From Paenibacillus glycinis (GTDB taxonomy: Bacteria; Bacillota; Bacilli; Paenibacillales; Paenibacillaceae), in contig NZ_JAAAMV010000012.1 in NCBI RefSeq assembly GCF_009909185.1, forward strand, positions 242,999 through 306,998: a DNA stretch of 64,000 nt, given 5' to 3'. Within the stretch, counting starts at the first letter, position 1; every line of letters starts with the position of its first letter. A program made the translations under genes and the position numbers. This document shows positions 54,119 to 63,754 of the stretch, one piece after another. Under the pieces are notes generated by a model. The model did no database searches. It saw nothing but the letters and a program-made list of their open reading frames with translations, and was not told the origin of the DNA.

Positions 54119-55612
54119 TTATGGATTTCCGTTCGCCGGATTATTGTCCGGCTGTGTCTCTTGATTCTCATGCGTGCCGGCGTCCGTTCCCGGTTGTTCC
54201 GTATTGACAGGATCGTCGCTACTCTTGCCGTTATTCGACGTAGCGCCGCCATCGGACGTCGGATCCGAGCCCCCGTCGGCATTCGGATCCGCAGCCGGCT
54301 GTCCGTCCGTCGGCAAACTGCCGTCAGGCGTCCCCGCCCCCTCCGAATCCGTGACGCCGGCAGGCGTCGTCGTGCCGTCCGAGATCGTGACCGAGATGCT
54401 GAGCGGCGAGCCCGGCGTCTGATCGATGAACCGCGGCAAGTGCATCTCGACGGGCACGACATGCGTTCCCGGCCCGAGACCGCTCAGATCCGCCACCAGC
54501 TGCACGTCCTTCGCGCCGACCTGCGCCAGCATATTCCCCGCTCCGCTGATGGACGCATCCACATGCGCATCCTCAGGCAGCGTGATTTGCGCCTTCAACC
54601 CGTCGGACAAGCCGATCAAGGTCACGGGCAGCTTCGGCAGCAGCTTCGTCTGGGCCGGCACGATCGTATAGTCGAACGTGACCGTCGCGGGGTCCACCGT
54701 CGCGATATCTTGACCGGGTTTGATATCGAGCTTCATCGTACCCGATTGTTTCAATTGCGACAAGTCTATCGTTAACCCATCGTAAAATTCAACCTTGTCG
54801 AGCGCGTCTTGCGGCCCATAAACCGTAATCGCGTCGACGCTCTGCTTGAACTCCGATATCGCCAAGCCTTCCGGCAGGCTGCCCGTGAACCCGACCTGCA
54901 GCGGCAGCTTCTTGAACGGCTTAGTGATCGGGATTTCCACTTCGACGACGCTTGGACTGATGACCGCATCCGTCAGCTCGTTGCCGTCCTTGTCGAGCGC
55001 GACGAGCTTCATTTTCTTGTCGCCCACGGTTTCTTCCTCGCCGTCGACGGACACCGTTCCCCCGACGAACGCGACCTGGCTCATCTCGTCCTCCGGCAGC
55101 GTCACGTGCACGCGGCCGTTCGGCTTCACGAGCGGCTGTCCGAGCTTGTAGCCCTTGCCAGGCGTGCCTTCCGCATGGATTTGGACTTCGAACTCCTTCG
55201 TCAGCAGCCGCTCCAGCACGACCGTCACGCTGCTCGGACGCGCTTCGATGAGCTCGAGGCCCCGGGGCAGGCTGACCTTGACCGGCAGCACCATGCGCCC
55301 TTCCGCAGCCTTGCTCAAATCGACCGTAACCTGATAATCATTGTTATGCGAAGCGATCAGCAAATCAGACCGCGAGCCGCGGACGGTCAGATGCACTTCC
55401 TCGGGATCCAGCAGCCGCAGCGCGTAGTTTTTGTCGTCCATGCCGATCGGTTTGATCTGCACGCCGTCGATGTCGCGCGTTTCGGTGAGCGTCGCGACCG
55501 TGCTCGGCGTTTTCTCGGAATCGAAATGAACCACCGCCCACATGAGAATCCCGATCACCAGGGAGATGATTTTGAGCGCCGTGGGATGGTTGAGCCATTT
55601 ATCCACGTTCAT
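54119..55612 (-). CDS. cdaR: CdaR, YbbR-domain regulator of c-di-AMP synthase
   Basis: 497 aa. One N-terminal membrane anchor (ALKIISLVIGILMWAVVHF, about residues 12-30) is followed by extracellular YbbR repeats, e.g. LPVKVSLPRGLELIEARPSS and later similar blocks, and a low-complexity tail rich in G, T, D, P and N that is longer than in Bacillus subtilis. It modulates CdaA at the membrane. Its start overlaps the cdaA end by 14 bp. Confidence 0.93.
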   Translation of the reverse strand: MNVDKWLNHPTALKIISLVIGILMWAVVHFDSEKTPSTVATLTETRDIDGVQIKPIGMDDKNYALRLLDPEEVHLTVRGSRSDLLIASHNNDYQVTVDLSKAAEGRMVLPVKVSLPRGLELIEARPSSVTVVLERLLTKEFEVQIHAEGTPGKGYKLGQPLVKPNGRVHVTLPEDEMSQVAFVGGTVSVDGEEETVGDKKMKLVALDKDGNELTDAVISPSVVEVEIPITKPFKKLPLQVGFTGSLPEGLAISEFKQSVDAITVYGPQDALDKVEFYDGLTIDLSQLKQSGTMKLDIKPGQDIATVDPATVTFDYTIVPAQTKLLPKLPVTLIGLSDGLKAQITLPEDAHVDASISGAGNMLAQVGAKDVQLVADLSGLGPGTHVVPVEMHLPRFIDQTPGSPLSISVTISDGTTTPAGVTDSEGAGTPDGSLPTDGQPAADPNADGGSDPTSDGGATSNNGKSSDDPVNTEQPGTDAGTHENQETQPDNNPANGNP

Positions 55613-56438
55613 CGCCCCCTTTCCGTTTCCAGAAAGGAATCTTCATGCCTTGACGCTCGCGCGTCTTGGGCTTCGGGTTCAGCTCCTCGTACAGCTTCGA
55701 GATCAGCGACTCTTCTTTAATGTCGCGAACGATCATGCCCCCGACCGCCAGCGAGATCTGGCCCGTTTCTTCGGAGACGATGACGGACACGGCATCGCTC
55801 ACCTCCGTAATCCCGATGGCCGCGCGGTGGCGCGTCCCCAGCTCCTTGCTGATGAACGGATTCTCGGACAAGGGCAGATAACAGCCTGCGGCTTTGATGT
55901 GGCTGCCCCCGATGATGACGGCGCCGTCATGGAGCGGCGTGTTCGGGATGAAAATATTGATCAGCAGCTCCGAGCTGACGATGGATTCCATCCGTATCCC
56001 GGATTCCGTGTAGTCCTGCAGCCCCGTCGACCGCTCGAATACGATCAGCGCGCCGATTTTGCGCTTGGCCATATAATTCAACGATTTGATGATCGCGTTG
56101 ATCCGGTCGCTGATGTCGTGATCCACGACGGACGTGCGGCTGAACAGTTTCCCTCGTCCAAGCTGTTCGAGCGCGCGTCGAAGCTCCGGTTGGAAAATAA
56201 CGAGCACCGCGAACACGCCGAGCGTGAACATTTGGTTCATCAGCCATTTGAGCGTGTACAGATCGAACCACGTGCTGAGCGCCCAGGTCGCCACGAGCAC
56301 GATGATGCCCTTGAACAGCTGTACGGCTTTCGTGCCGCGCACCAGCAGGATCAATTTGTAGATAATATAGCTAACGATGGAAATGTCGATGAGATCTTTG
56401 ATCGCGATCGTCCACGTCATATCGGTAAAGTAGTTCAT
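55599..56438 (-). CDS. cdaA: Diadenylate cyclase CdaA
   Basis: 279 aa. Three N-terminal membrane helices (about residues 10-90) precede a DisA_N domain with PLHDGAVIIGG and LGTRHRAAIGI, the catalytic DGA and RHR motifs. It makes the essential second messenger c-di-AMP from two ATP. Lies in the cdaA-cdaR-glmM unit. A lysine/arginine-rich C-terminal tail (WKRKGGDERG) is present. Confidence 0.96.
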   Translation of the reverse strand: MNYFTDMTWTIAIKDLIDISIVSYIIYKLILLVRGTKAVQLFKGIIVLVATWALSTWFDLYTLKWLMNQMFTLGVFAVLVIFQPELRRALEQLGRGKLFSRTSVVDHDISDRINAIIKSLNYMAKRKIGALIVFERSTGLQDYTESGIRMESIVSSELLINIFIPNTPLHDGAVIIGGSHIKAAGCYLPLSENPFISKELGTRHRAAIGITEVSDAVSVIVSEETGQISLAVGGMIVRDIKEESLISKLYEELNPKPKTRERQGMKIPFWKRKGGDERG

Positions 56439-56540
56439 CCGTCAACCCCCAAAGACCTAATGTGCGCACACATTACTCCTTTTATCGGAATTATAACCTT
56501 ATTGTTTTCTATAAACGGGGTTGCAAATCCTTTTTTCTTT

Positions 56541-56570
56541 CACAAAAAAACCTCCCGCTTAAGGGAGGCA
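56541..56570 (-). terminator. Terminator after the anti-sigma gene
   Basis: CCTCCC-GCTTAA-GGGAGG hairpin, followed on the minus strand by a run of seven T. It separates sigW-rsiW from cdaA. Confidence 0.8.
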
Positions 56571-56575
56571 GTAAA

Positions 56576-57205
56576 TCAATAGGCCAAACTGCTGATGGAG
56601 GTCGTCACTTTGTACCAAAACCAGTCCAGCGCCTGGTCAATCTGCTTTACTTCTCCGGAGATATGCGCAGTGGAGGCCTCGTACAGCGATCCCGAGATCA
56701 CCGTAACGTCCCCGTCCACCTCGCCGAGCACGTTCGCTTTGCCGTTCTCGACCGTCAGATCGCCGTTTATATGCGCGCCCGCGGGCACGGTAACGGTATC
56801 GCCTTCAATGACGACTTCCGCCAGATCAGGTCCTCGAACTGCCAATTGACTATCTTGCTGCCACATCGCCAAGAAACTGGAGAACATCACGAGCACGAAC
56901 ACGGCGGCCACCGACACGGCAGGGTGATTCCGTACCCACCGGGCGAATCCGGATCCGGTTCTGCGGCGCTTCGCCGGCAGAGCGTCCATGATCCGCTGCG
57001 TCAGCTGCGAGGATTGTTCGGCCGAAATGACGAAATGCGTGTCCATCATCCTGTGCGTGAGCGCTTCCGTCTGTTCCAGCTGTTCCATTCGGGTGCGGCA
57101 TTCCGGGCAGGAGTCAAGATGAGCCTTCAGCCCTGCAATATCGTCATGGGGCAGCTCGTCGTCCAAATAATCATGCATGAGCATGATGGCGACGTTGCAA
57201 TTCAT
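56576..57205 (-). CDS. rsiW: RsiW-like anti-sigma factor
   Basis: 209 aa. The N-terminal zinc-binding anti-sigma domain has LKAHLDSCPECRTRM (H-x3-C-x2-C) near residue 30. One membrane segment (VSVAAVFVLVMFSSFLAMW) lies near residue 100. The C-terminal part consists of short beta repeats (GDLTVENGKANVLGEVDGDV) resembling polymer-forming domains. It would hold SigW at the membrane until proteolysis under envelope stress. It directly follows sigW. Confidence 0.85.
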   Translation of the reverse strand: MNCNVAIMLMHDYLDDELPHDDIAGLKAHLDSCPECRTRMEQLEQTEALTHRMMDTHFVISAEQSSQLTQRIMDALPAKRRRTGSGFARWVRNHPAVSVAAVFVLVMFSSFLAMWQQDSQLAVRGPDLAEVVIEGDTVTVPAGAHINGDLTVENGKANVLGEVDGDVTVISGSLYEASTAHISGEVKQIDQALDWFWYKVTTSISSLAY

Positions 57206-57334
57206 AGCAGCCAGTCCTTTCTTCGTTGTAATTTCGCAGTAGTATTCGATACGTATGATTCACGCGAATGTTTCACTTTTTTATAAGATCCGCGTCTGCC
57301 CAAAAATTGGGTCGGCGATTGGCGGACCCGCTTC

Positions 57335-57901
57335 CTACAGCTTATGCTCCAGCTTCTTCCGAAGAAACTCCCGGCCGCGATGGACCCTCGTCTTGACGGT
57401 CGTCACCGGCATGTCCAGCACGTCCCCGATCTCCTGCAGCGATAGCTCCTCCAGGTAACGCAGCACCATGACCGATTTGTATTTGGCCGGCAGCGTCTCG
57501 ATTGCCTGGTGAATGATTCGCTGCGTATCCGAGAGCAGCAGCTCGCTCTCCGGCGTCCGGTCGTCGCTTGGAATCATCGCATAACCGTCCAGCCCTTCGT
57601 GCTCGCCCGATTCCGCGTCCAGCGAATACACCGGTTTGCGTTTGCGGAGCTTGTCGATGCACAAGTTCGTCGCGATCCGGTAGATCCACGTGGAAAATTT
57701 CATCGTCGCGTCGTAACGGTCCAAATTCTTATATACACGCAGGAACACGTCCTGTACGACGTCTTCCGCTTCCTGGCGGTTGTACAGCATCCGGTACGCC
57801 ATATGGTAAAGCTTGTCCTGATAAAGCTCCACGATCTCGGCAAAAGCTCGCTGATCGCCTTGCAGAGCCAATCTCGCTAATCTCGCCTCAACTGATATCA
57901 A
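57335..57901 (-). CDS. sigW: ECF sigma factor SigW
   Basis: 188 aa. Region 2 has YRMLYNRQEAEDVVQDVFLRV near residue 45 and KFSTWIYRIATNLCIDKLRK; region 4 has LPAKYKSVMVLRYLEELSLQ and the recognition helix PVTTVKTRVHRGREFL. I start it at TTG 57901, which has GGAGG 7 nt upstream and gives the SigW N-terminus LISVEARLARL; the frame is open further upstream without support. Controls envelope stress genes. Conserved neighbour of rsiW and cdaA. Confidence 0.92.
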   Translation of the reverse strand: MISVEARLARLALQGDQRAFAEIVELYQDKLYHMAYRMLYNRQEAEDVVQDVFLRVYKNLDRYDATMKFSTWIYRIATNLCIDKLRKRKPVYSLDAESGEHEGLDGYAMIPSDDRTPESELLLSDTQRIIHQAIETLPAKYKSVMVLRYLEELSLQEIGDVLDMPVTTVKTRVHRGREFLRKKLEHKL

Positions 57902-57947
57902 TGCTACGCCTCCAAACCCGCCGGGTATCTTATTACGCGACTTTTTG

Positions 57948-57976
57948 ATTATACCGTTACATGCGTGCATAGGCAA
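57948..57976 (-). promoter_or_regulatory. SigA-type promoter of sigW
   Basis: TTGCCT (57976-57971) and TATAAT (57953-57948), 17-bp spacer. I do not see the expected autoregulatory SigW promoter (TGAAAC...CGT) in this leader. Confidence 0.55.
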
Positions 57977-58265
57977 TGAAAGGGAGTCAGAAATGGGATG
58001 GATCAGATGAAAATTCCAGCTATGCCCTTCCGGGCGCGTCGCTAACAAGAACATACGTCTCCTCTGCCACCGATGCATGACTTTTGTATTTATCGTCAGT
58101 GAAATCGGCGTTAATCCGTTCAGTTCGGAGAATTAAACCTGTGCCGACCCGGCAGGCATTTCAAATGGCTCTAAGCGATGCTTCCATACGCGCATTCATT
58201 ATCGCTATTCTTGCTTTCGGATGCATGGGCGCTTCCATTCCAGAAAGCAATTCTCGTTGCTGCCC

Positions 58266-58343
58266 ACATCCACAACATCTCCAACTTCTATCCACAGCTT
58301 CATCCACATTTCCCCCACAATTACTGAATAACCTGTGGATAAC
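58266..58343. repeat. Cluster of four DnaA-box-like sequences
   Basis: ACATCCACA (58266), CTATCCACA (58288), TCATCCACA (58300) and, inverted, a perfect TGTGGATAA (58335-58343). Consensus is TTATCCACA. Four within 78 bp is dense for non-coding sequence. Confidence 0.5.
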
Positions 58344-58360
58344 CACGCTTGCCCAACAAA

Positions 58361-58405
58361 AAAAGCCGATCCTTTAGAATGTTATACATCCCAAGGATCG
58401 GCTTT
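58361..58405 (-). terminator. Terminator of ppc
   Basis: AAAGCCGATCCTT and AAGGATCGGCTTT form a 13-bp stem; T-run follows on the minus strand. Confidence 0.85.
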
Positions 58406-58542
58406 GCGGTTATGAACATGTGAACAGAAGCAATTCAGTTTGCGTAGCATGCTGCATTCCTCTCCTCGCGAAGGTGAACGCAAATCAATCGTATTCGAAC
58501 AAATGTTGCGCGCCTAGCGCACGCGCAAACTGATTGTTCTGA

Positions 58543-61356
58543 TCAACCCGTGTTTCTAAGACCCGCCGCGATTCCGTTGATCGTGAGCAGCACCTCGCGC
58601 AGCAGCTCGAGATCATCGTCCTCGCCTTTCGCACGGCTGTCGCGCAGTTCTTTCAACAGCTGCACCTGCATGTAGCTGAGCGGATCCACGTAGGGATTAC
58701 GCAAACGGATCGATTCTTGGATAACCGGCACGTTATCCAGAATATCCGCCTGTCCCGTAATTTGCAGGATCGTCGAAGATGTCCGCACGTACTCCTCTTC
58801 GATTTGCGTAAAGATGCGGTCGCGAATCGTTTGATCCGCAATCATGCCCGCGTATTCCTTCGCGATTTGAAGATCGGCTTTCGCCAACGCCATTTGCAGG
58901 TTATCGATTAACGACGTGAAGAACGGGAATTTCTCGTACATGGCGCGGAGCGTATCCAGCCGTTTCTCGTCATCTTGAATGTAGCCCTGCAGCGCGGTAC
59001 CGGCGGCATACCAAGCCGGCAGCAGGTAACGGCTCTGCGTCCATGCGAATACCCATGGAATCGCGCGCAAATCCTCGAACCGATCGCTTCCTTTGCGTTT
59101 TGCCGGACGCGAACCGATATTCAGCTCGCCGACCTCGGGGAGCGGCGTCGATTCCTTGAAGAACGTCATGAAATCCGGATCGCGGAAAATCAGATCCTGA
59201 TACTTCGTCAATGCCGTCTCCGAGATACCGCGGGAAATGTCTTCCCACTCGACCGTCGCCGTCTCTTCCTGTTCCGGATATTTCGCCAAACGCGATGCCG
59301 TCACAAGCGCCCAAGTCGCCTGCTCCAAGCTGCGGTACGCGATGCCCTTCAAGGAGTAACGGGAAGACAATACTTCGCCTTGCTCCGTAATCTTGATACC
59401 ACCGCCGACCGTATGCGGCGGTTGGGCCAGAATGCTTCGGTTCAGCGGCATTCCGCCCCGTCCAAGTGCGCCTCCGCGGCCATGGAAGAACTTCAACTTG
59501 ACGTCGAATTTCTTCGCCGCGCTCGTAATTGCGTTCAGCGCTACGCGCAGCTCCCAGTTTGCCGTCACCACGCCGCCGTCCTTGTTGGAGTCCGAATACC
59601 CGAGCATGATCTCGTGCAAGTTGCCGCGTGCCTCGACGGCCTGACGATAGACCGGCAGCGTAAACAGCTTTTCCATGATGCCTGGTGCTTCATGCAGGTC
59701 GTCGATCGTTTCGAAGAGCGGCACGGCTTGCAGCGTGCAAGTAATGTTGCCGTTCGAATCCTTGCGGAACAAGCCGACTTCTTTGGCGAACACCATGACT
59801 TCGAGCATGTCACTTGCACCCTGCGTCATGCTGATCAGATAGCTGGAAATGCAATTCAAGCCGAATTCGGCCTGCGCGCGGTAAATCGTATGATAGACGT
59901 CCAAACACTCGCGCGTGCCCTCGGAATAGGCAAAATGCGGCGAAGTAAGCGGACGCGGATCGTTCAATAACGTATGCAGCAATTCGATCTTCTCGTCTTC
60001 GGACAAGGACGCGTAATCCGCCACGATGTTCATGTTGGCCAGAACTTCCGCCATCGCGTTCTCATGTTCTTTGCTGTGCTGACGAACGTCAAGCGCAGCC
60101 AGATGGAACCCGAACAGCTCGACTTGGCGGATCAGCTTGCGAATGTGCGTGTCGGCCACATAGTCCGCGAAATGATGCCTCAGGCTGCGGTCGATGATGA
60201 GCAAATCCTCTTTCAGCTCGTCGGCGCTGTTGTAACGCTTCGGGGAACCTTTCAAGGACTCGTCCAGCGCATTGGCCAGTTTCTCCAACATATAGCCGAG
60301 CTTGATGCGGTATGGCTCTTTCTCGTTGCGCCACAGCTCGATACAGCGGAGCGCGACGACCTGCTCTTTATCCTTCTTGATGGACTCGGCCAGCTCGTCC
60401 GAAATCTCGATAATGTTCGTGCTGAAGCTCAGCTGATCCATGACTGCTTTTAGAAGCTCTTCATACTTCTCCAAAGCGAGCCCGCGCTGCAGCTTTAACG
60501 TTTCCCAGGTTACCTTCGCCGTTACCGACGGATTACCGTCGCGATCGCCGCCGATCCACGAGCCAAAACGAAGATAGGTCGGAACATGCCAGTGCTCGTC
60601 GGACGGATAGTACTTGTCCAAGCAGCGTTCCAGCTCTTCATATACGTTCGGAAGAACTTCGAACAGCGTCTCGTCGAAGTAGTACATGCCGTTACGCACT
60701 TCGTCAATGACGGTCGGCTTGCGGTCGCGAAGCTCATCCGTCTGCCACAAAGTCAACACTTCGTTCAGCAGCTTCTCGCGTAATTTCTCGCGTTCGCGAT
60801 ACGTTAGCGTCGGATCGTCCAGCTCCATCATTTCCGCGGCGATGCGTTGGTGGATGTCAAGAACCGCACGGCGCGTAGCTTCCGTAGGATGCGCGGTCAT
60901 TACCAGCTCCAAGGAGATATCCGCAATGATTTCTTTCACATTGTCTACGGCGATGCCCCGGTCCTTCAGCACTTGAATCGCGCTTTCGATGGATCCCGGC
61001 TGCACTTGCTCGCCTGTCGAACGCTCGTAATCGCGTTTACGGCGGATGCGGTGATTTTGTTCGGCAATGTTCACGAGTTGAAAATAAATCGCAAACGCGC
61101 GAATCACCTGATGACGGGTTGCGGGAGTCAACGCATCGATGACATGCTTAAACTCCTCGTCCAGCTCCGGCAAAAACTCCGCGCGCAGCGTTTTGCTCAT
61201 TTCACGAATTTTCTCGACCGTCTCCAGCAGCTCATGGCCGCCTTGATGAACGAGCACATCCCCTAGAATGTTACCCAGGAAACGAACATCGCGTCGCAGC
61301 AAGTTGTTCGCTTGGGGTCGGTTTGTAGTCATTGTTGTACCAGCCTGTTCCGACAT
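58543..61356 (-). CDS. ppc: Phosphoenolpyruvate carboxylase
   Basis: 937 aa, full length. Active-site motifs VMTAHPTEATRR near residue 150, GYSDSNKDGG near 585 and FHGRGGALGRGG near 635 are intact, as is the C-terminal RNTG that closes the enzyme. It forms oxaloacetate from PEP and bicarbonate to refill the citric acid cycle. The ATG follows AAGGAGG by 7 nt. Monocistronic, with its own terminator. Confidence 0.98.
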   Translation of the reverse strand: MSEQAGTTMTTNRPQANNLLRRDVRFLGNILGDVLVHQGGHELLETVEKIREMSKTLRAEFLPELDEEFKHVIDALTPATRHQVIRAFAIYFQLVNIAEQNHRIRRKRDYERSTGEQVQPGSIESAIQVLKDRGIAVDNVKEIIADISLELVMTAHPTEATRRAVLDIHQRIAAEMMELDDPTLTYREREKLREKLLNEVLTLWQTDELRDRKPTVIDEVRNGMYYFDETLFEVLPNVYEELERCLDKYYPSDEHWHVPTYLRFGSWIGGDRDGNPSVTAKVTWETLKLQRGLALEKYEELLKAVMDQLSFSTNIIEISDELAESIKKDKEQVVALRCIELWRNEKEPYRIKLGYMLEKLANALDESLKGSPKRYNSADELKEDLLIIDRSLRHHFADYVADTHIRKLIRQVELFGFHLAALDVRQHSKEHENAMAEVLANMNIVADYASLSEDEKIELLHTLLNDPRPLTSPHFAYSEGTRECLDVYHTIYRAQAEFGLNCISSYLISMTQGASDMLEVMVFAKEVGLFRKDSNGNITCTLQAVPLFETIDDLHEAPGIMEKLFTLPVYRQAVEARGNLHEIMLGYSDSNKDGGVVTANWELRVALNAITSAAKKFDVKLKFFHGRGGALGRGGMPLNRSILAQPPHTVGGGIKITEQGEVLSSRYSLKGIAYRSLEQATWALVTASRLAKYPEQEETATVEWEDISRGISETALTKYQDLIFRDPDFMTFFKESTPLPEVGELNIGSRPAKRKGSDRFEDLRAIPWVFAWTQSRYLLPAWYAAGTALQGYIQDDEKRLDTLRAMYEKFPFFTSLIDNLQMALAKADLQIAKEYAGMIADQTIRDRIFTQIEEEYVRTSSTILQITGQADILDNVPVIQESIRLRNPYVDPLSYMQVQLLKELRDSRAKGEDDDLELLREVLLTINGIAAGLRNTG

Positions 61357-61680
61357 TCCTAATCCTCCTTAAGGTTTGCAGTGCGAAACCACATCCTAAG
61401 CTTCGCCGACGGTCAGCAATGCAAAACCACTGCAAAAGCATAATCTTCGGCTTTTTACGCAAGACACTGCCTAGAATGCATATATTGACGGCTTATTCTT
61501 GGGTTTTGCCTGCAGCAATCCTCGTCATAAGCCAAATTAACCAGTTACAACGGTTTTTAACTCTAATCATCATACTACAAATCAATTTACGGTTGAAGCT
61601 TTTTCATAAGCGACAGGAAAGCATGTCTTTATTAGGTAAAATAAAAAAGCCTTGGAAACCCAAGGCTTGAATTCTTCATA

Positions 61681-61754
61681 TGGAGCGGGTGATGGGAATC
61701 GAACCCACGCTATTAGCTTGGAAGGCTAAAGTTCTACCATTGAACTACACCCGC
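61681..61754 (-). tRNA. tRNA-Gly (anticodon TCC)
   Basis: Full cloverleaf on the minus strand; anticodon loop CTTCCAA; T-arm GGTTCGATTCC; 3' CCA encoded. Confidence 0.95.
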
Positions 61755-61760
61755 AGATGA

Positions 61761-61837
61761 TGGTCGGGACGACACGATTTGAACATGCGACCCCCTGGTC
61801 CCAAACCAGGTGCTCTACCAAGCTGAGCTACGTCCCG
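61761..61837 (-). tRNA. tRNA-Pro (anticodon TGG)
   Basis: Full cloverleaf; anticodon loop TTTGGGA; T-arm TGTTCAAATC; 3' CCA encoded. Confidence 0.95.
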
Positions 61838-61864
61838 AAGTATGTATGATCTGCAATTAAGAAA

Positions 61865-61941
61865 TGGCGCGCCCTGAGAGATTCGAACTCCCGGCCTTTT
61901 GATTCGTAGTCAAACGCTCTATCCAGCTGAGCTAAGGGCGC
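61865..61941 (-). tRNA. tRNA-Arg (anticodon ACG)
   Basis: Full cloverleaf; anticodon loop CTACGAA, where A34 would be edited to inosine; acceptor GCGCCCT; 3' CCA encoded. Confidence 0.95.
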
Positions 61942-61944
61942 ATA

Positions 61945-62019
61945 TGGAGCGGAAGACGGGAATCGAACCCGCGACCCTCGCCTTGGCAAGGCGATGCTCT
62001 ACCGCTGAGCCACTTCCGC
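61945..62019 (-). tRNA. tRNA-Gly (anticodon GCC)
   Basis: Full cloverleaf; anticodon loop TTGCCAA; 3' CCA encoded. Confidence 0.95.
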
Positions 62020-62176
62020 ATTTCACTGTCACTCGCTTTTTCTCAAGCGCGACAAGTAATAATATATCATGGACATAAGCAGAATGCAACCCTTTCTTAG
62101 CGAAATTATAAACTTTTTTTTCGTGAAGCATTCTGCATATGTAAATCCTTATTTCACGGCCAGCCGGCAGGTCCGT

Positions 62177-63013
62177 TTAGCTCACTTTTACCGGTTCCAG
62201 AACGCGGTTTTCATACACCTCCGGCTTATCGCCAGCTAACGCGAAAGGGAAGCAAAGCGGTACTCCGGTCCGAGGATCCGGAATGATATCCGTCTCGATG
62301 CCGAATACCTCTCGAAGCACTTCCTTCGTCATGACGGCCTCCGGCGTGCCAACGCTTACGACTTCCCCTTTCTTAATGGCAACCATATGCTGCGCATATC
62401 GGGAGGCGTGATTCAAATCGTGGACCACCATAATGATCGTTCTGCCTGCCGTTGCGTTCAGTTGATGAAGCAGTTCAAGCACCTCAAGCTGATGCGCCAT
62501 GTCCAGATACGTCGTAGGCTCGTCAAGGAACAGGAGATCGGTTTGCTGCGCGAGTGCCATTGCGATCCAAGCACGCTGCCGCTGGCCCCCCGAGAGGCGG
62601 TCTATAGGCCGATCTTTGAATTCAATCAAACCCGTGCGCTCGACAGCCCAATTGATAATGGAGCGATCTTCTTTATTCAAGGAACCAAAACCGCTCTGAT
62701 AAGGGAATCTACCGTACGAGACCAGTTCCGCGACCGTCAATCCATCCGGAGCCGTCGGATTCTGCGGCAGAATCGCCAATTGCTTCGCGACTTCCTTGGT
62801 CGATTGCTTATGAATCGATTTTCCGTCCAGCATGACTGTGCCGGCAGATGGCGACATGAGTCTTGCCATCGTTTTCAAAATCGTCGATTTACCGGAGCCG
62901 TTCGCTCCAACTAAAGCCGTTATTTTCTCTTTGGGAATCGTTATATTCAAATCCTCCACGATCAATCGTTCTTCGTAGCCGATATTCAAGTTCCTCGTAT
63001 GCATTGCATTCAT
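62177..63013 (-). CDS. Iron-siderophore ABC transporter ATP-binding protein (FecE/YusV-like)
   Basis: About 278 aa. Walker A GANGSGKST near residue 40, signature LSGGQRQRAWIAMALAQQ near 140, Walker B DLLFLDEPTTYLDM and the switch His in VVHDLNHAS. FecE/FhuC-type ATPase that powers ferric-siderophore uptake. Start 63013 follows AAGGGGTGG; the frame continues 35 codons upstream over the regulatory region. No permease or binding protein is next to it, as with the shared ATPase YusV of Bacillus subtilis. Two Fur-type boxes precede it. Confidence 0.9.
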   Translation of the reverse strand: MNAMHTRNLNIGYEERLIVEDLNITIPKEKITALVGANGSGKSTILKTMARLMSPSAGTVMLDGKSIHKQSTKEVAKQLAILPQNPTAPDGLTVAELVSYGRFPYQSGFGSLNKEDRSIINWAVERTGLIEFKDRPIDRLSGGQRQRAWIAMALAQQTDLLFLDEPTTYLDMAHQLEVLELLHQLNATAGRTIIMVVHDLNHASRYAQHMVAIKKGEVVSVGTPEAVMTKEVLREVFGIETDIIPDPRTGVPLCFPFALAGDKPEVYENRVLEPVKVS

Positions 63014-63048
63014 GCCATCCACCCCTTGCAGCTGTTTGCAGCATTTAT

Positions 63049-63096
63049 TGATAACCGTTCTCATAATAGTTCCATGTATAATGATAACCATTCTCA
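63049..63096 (-). promoter_or_regulatory. Two Fur-type boxes upstream of the siderophore ATPase gene
   Basis: TGATAACCGTTCTCA (63049-63063) and TGATAACCATTCTCA (63082-63096) match the 7-1-7 Fur pattern TGATAAT-N-ATTATCA with few differences. Iron repression is expected. Confidence 0.7.
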
Positions 63097-63331
63097 CTGA
63101 ATGCGTCAAGCAATCCACAGCTTAACCTGCAGAAATTCTTCATTCCTGTGCACAAGCATTCACAATGTGAACTACGCTGGACATAACCCGCGGTCTAATT
63201 CAATGAGCAAATCGATCTATCCAATGTTTGAACAACGATTTTGAAAATTCTTATCTTCCAACACAATTCAACGAGTCCCTGTGGGTAATAAAATGCAACA
63301 AGCACAAGACCTTGGCGATTTCGATTCGCAT

Positions 63332-63352
63332 TTATCCACAAAGTTATACACA
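63332..63352 (+). repeat. Pair of DnaA-box-like sequences
   Basis: Perfect TTATCCACA at 63332-63340 and TTATACACA at 63344-63352, just before the tRNA-array terminator. Confidence 0.4.
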
Positions 63353-63380
63353 AAAAGACCCTTCGCTAAAAGGGTCTTTT
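63352..63380 (-). terminator. Terminator of the tRNA array
   Basis: AAAAGACCCTT and AAGGGTCTTTT form a hairpin; minus-strand T-run follows, directly after the tRNA-Leu gene. Confidence 0.8.
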
Positions 63381-63386
63381 ATCTGA

Positions 63387-63466
63387 TGCGCGTAGAGGGA
63401 CTTGAACCCCCACGGTCGCCCGCCAGATCCTAAGTCTGGTGCGTCTGCCAATTCCGCCATACGCGC
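63387..63466 (-). tRNA. tRNA-Leu (anticodon TAG)
   Basis: Acceptor GCGCGTA, anticodon loop CTTAGGA, variable arm CGGGCGACCGT; the genome reads TCA, not CCA, after the discriminator, so CCA is added post-transcriptionally. Confidence 0.93.
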
Positions 63467-63498
63467 AAATTATGTAGTTCCATTTTCGAAATTGAAAA

Positions 63499-63574
63499 TG
63501 GTGAGCCATGTAGGACTCGAACCTACGACACCCTGATTAAAAGTCAGGTGCTCTACCAACTGAGCTAATGGCTC
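63499..63574 (-). tRNA. tRNA-Lys (anticodon TTT)
   Basis: Full cloverleaf; anticodon loop CTTTTAA; 3' CCA encoded. Confidence 0.95.
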
Positions 63575-63580
63575 ATAAAA

Positions 63581-63656
63581 TGGCTGGGGATCTAGGATTC
63601 GAACCTAGGGAATGACGGAGTCAAAGTCCGTTGCCTTACCGCTTGGCTAATCCCCA
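63581..63656 (-). tRNA. tRNA-Gln (anticodon TTG)
   Basis: Full cloverleaf; anticodon loop CTTTGAC; acceptor TGGGGAT; 3' CCA encoded. Confidence 0.95.
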
Positions 63657-63665
63657 TTATTAAGA

Positions 63666-63741
63666 TGGTGGAGGCTGAGGGGATCGAACCCCCGACCCTC
63701 TGCTTGTAAGGCAGATGCTCTCCCAGCTGAGCTAAGCCTCC
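63666..63741 (-). tRNA. tRNA-Val (anticodon TAC)
   Basis: Full cloverleaf; anticodon loop CTTACAA; 3' CCA encoded. Confidence 0.95.
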
Positions 63742-63754
63742 GAAGTGAGAGAGT

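Noticed and set aside
52901..56582. Long plus-strand frames opposite glmM, cdaR and cdaA
   Set aside because: Antisense shadows of well-identified genes in GC-rich DNA; Arg/His/Asp-rich composition and no ribosome sites.
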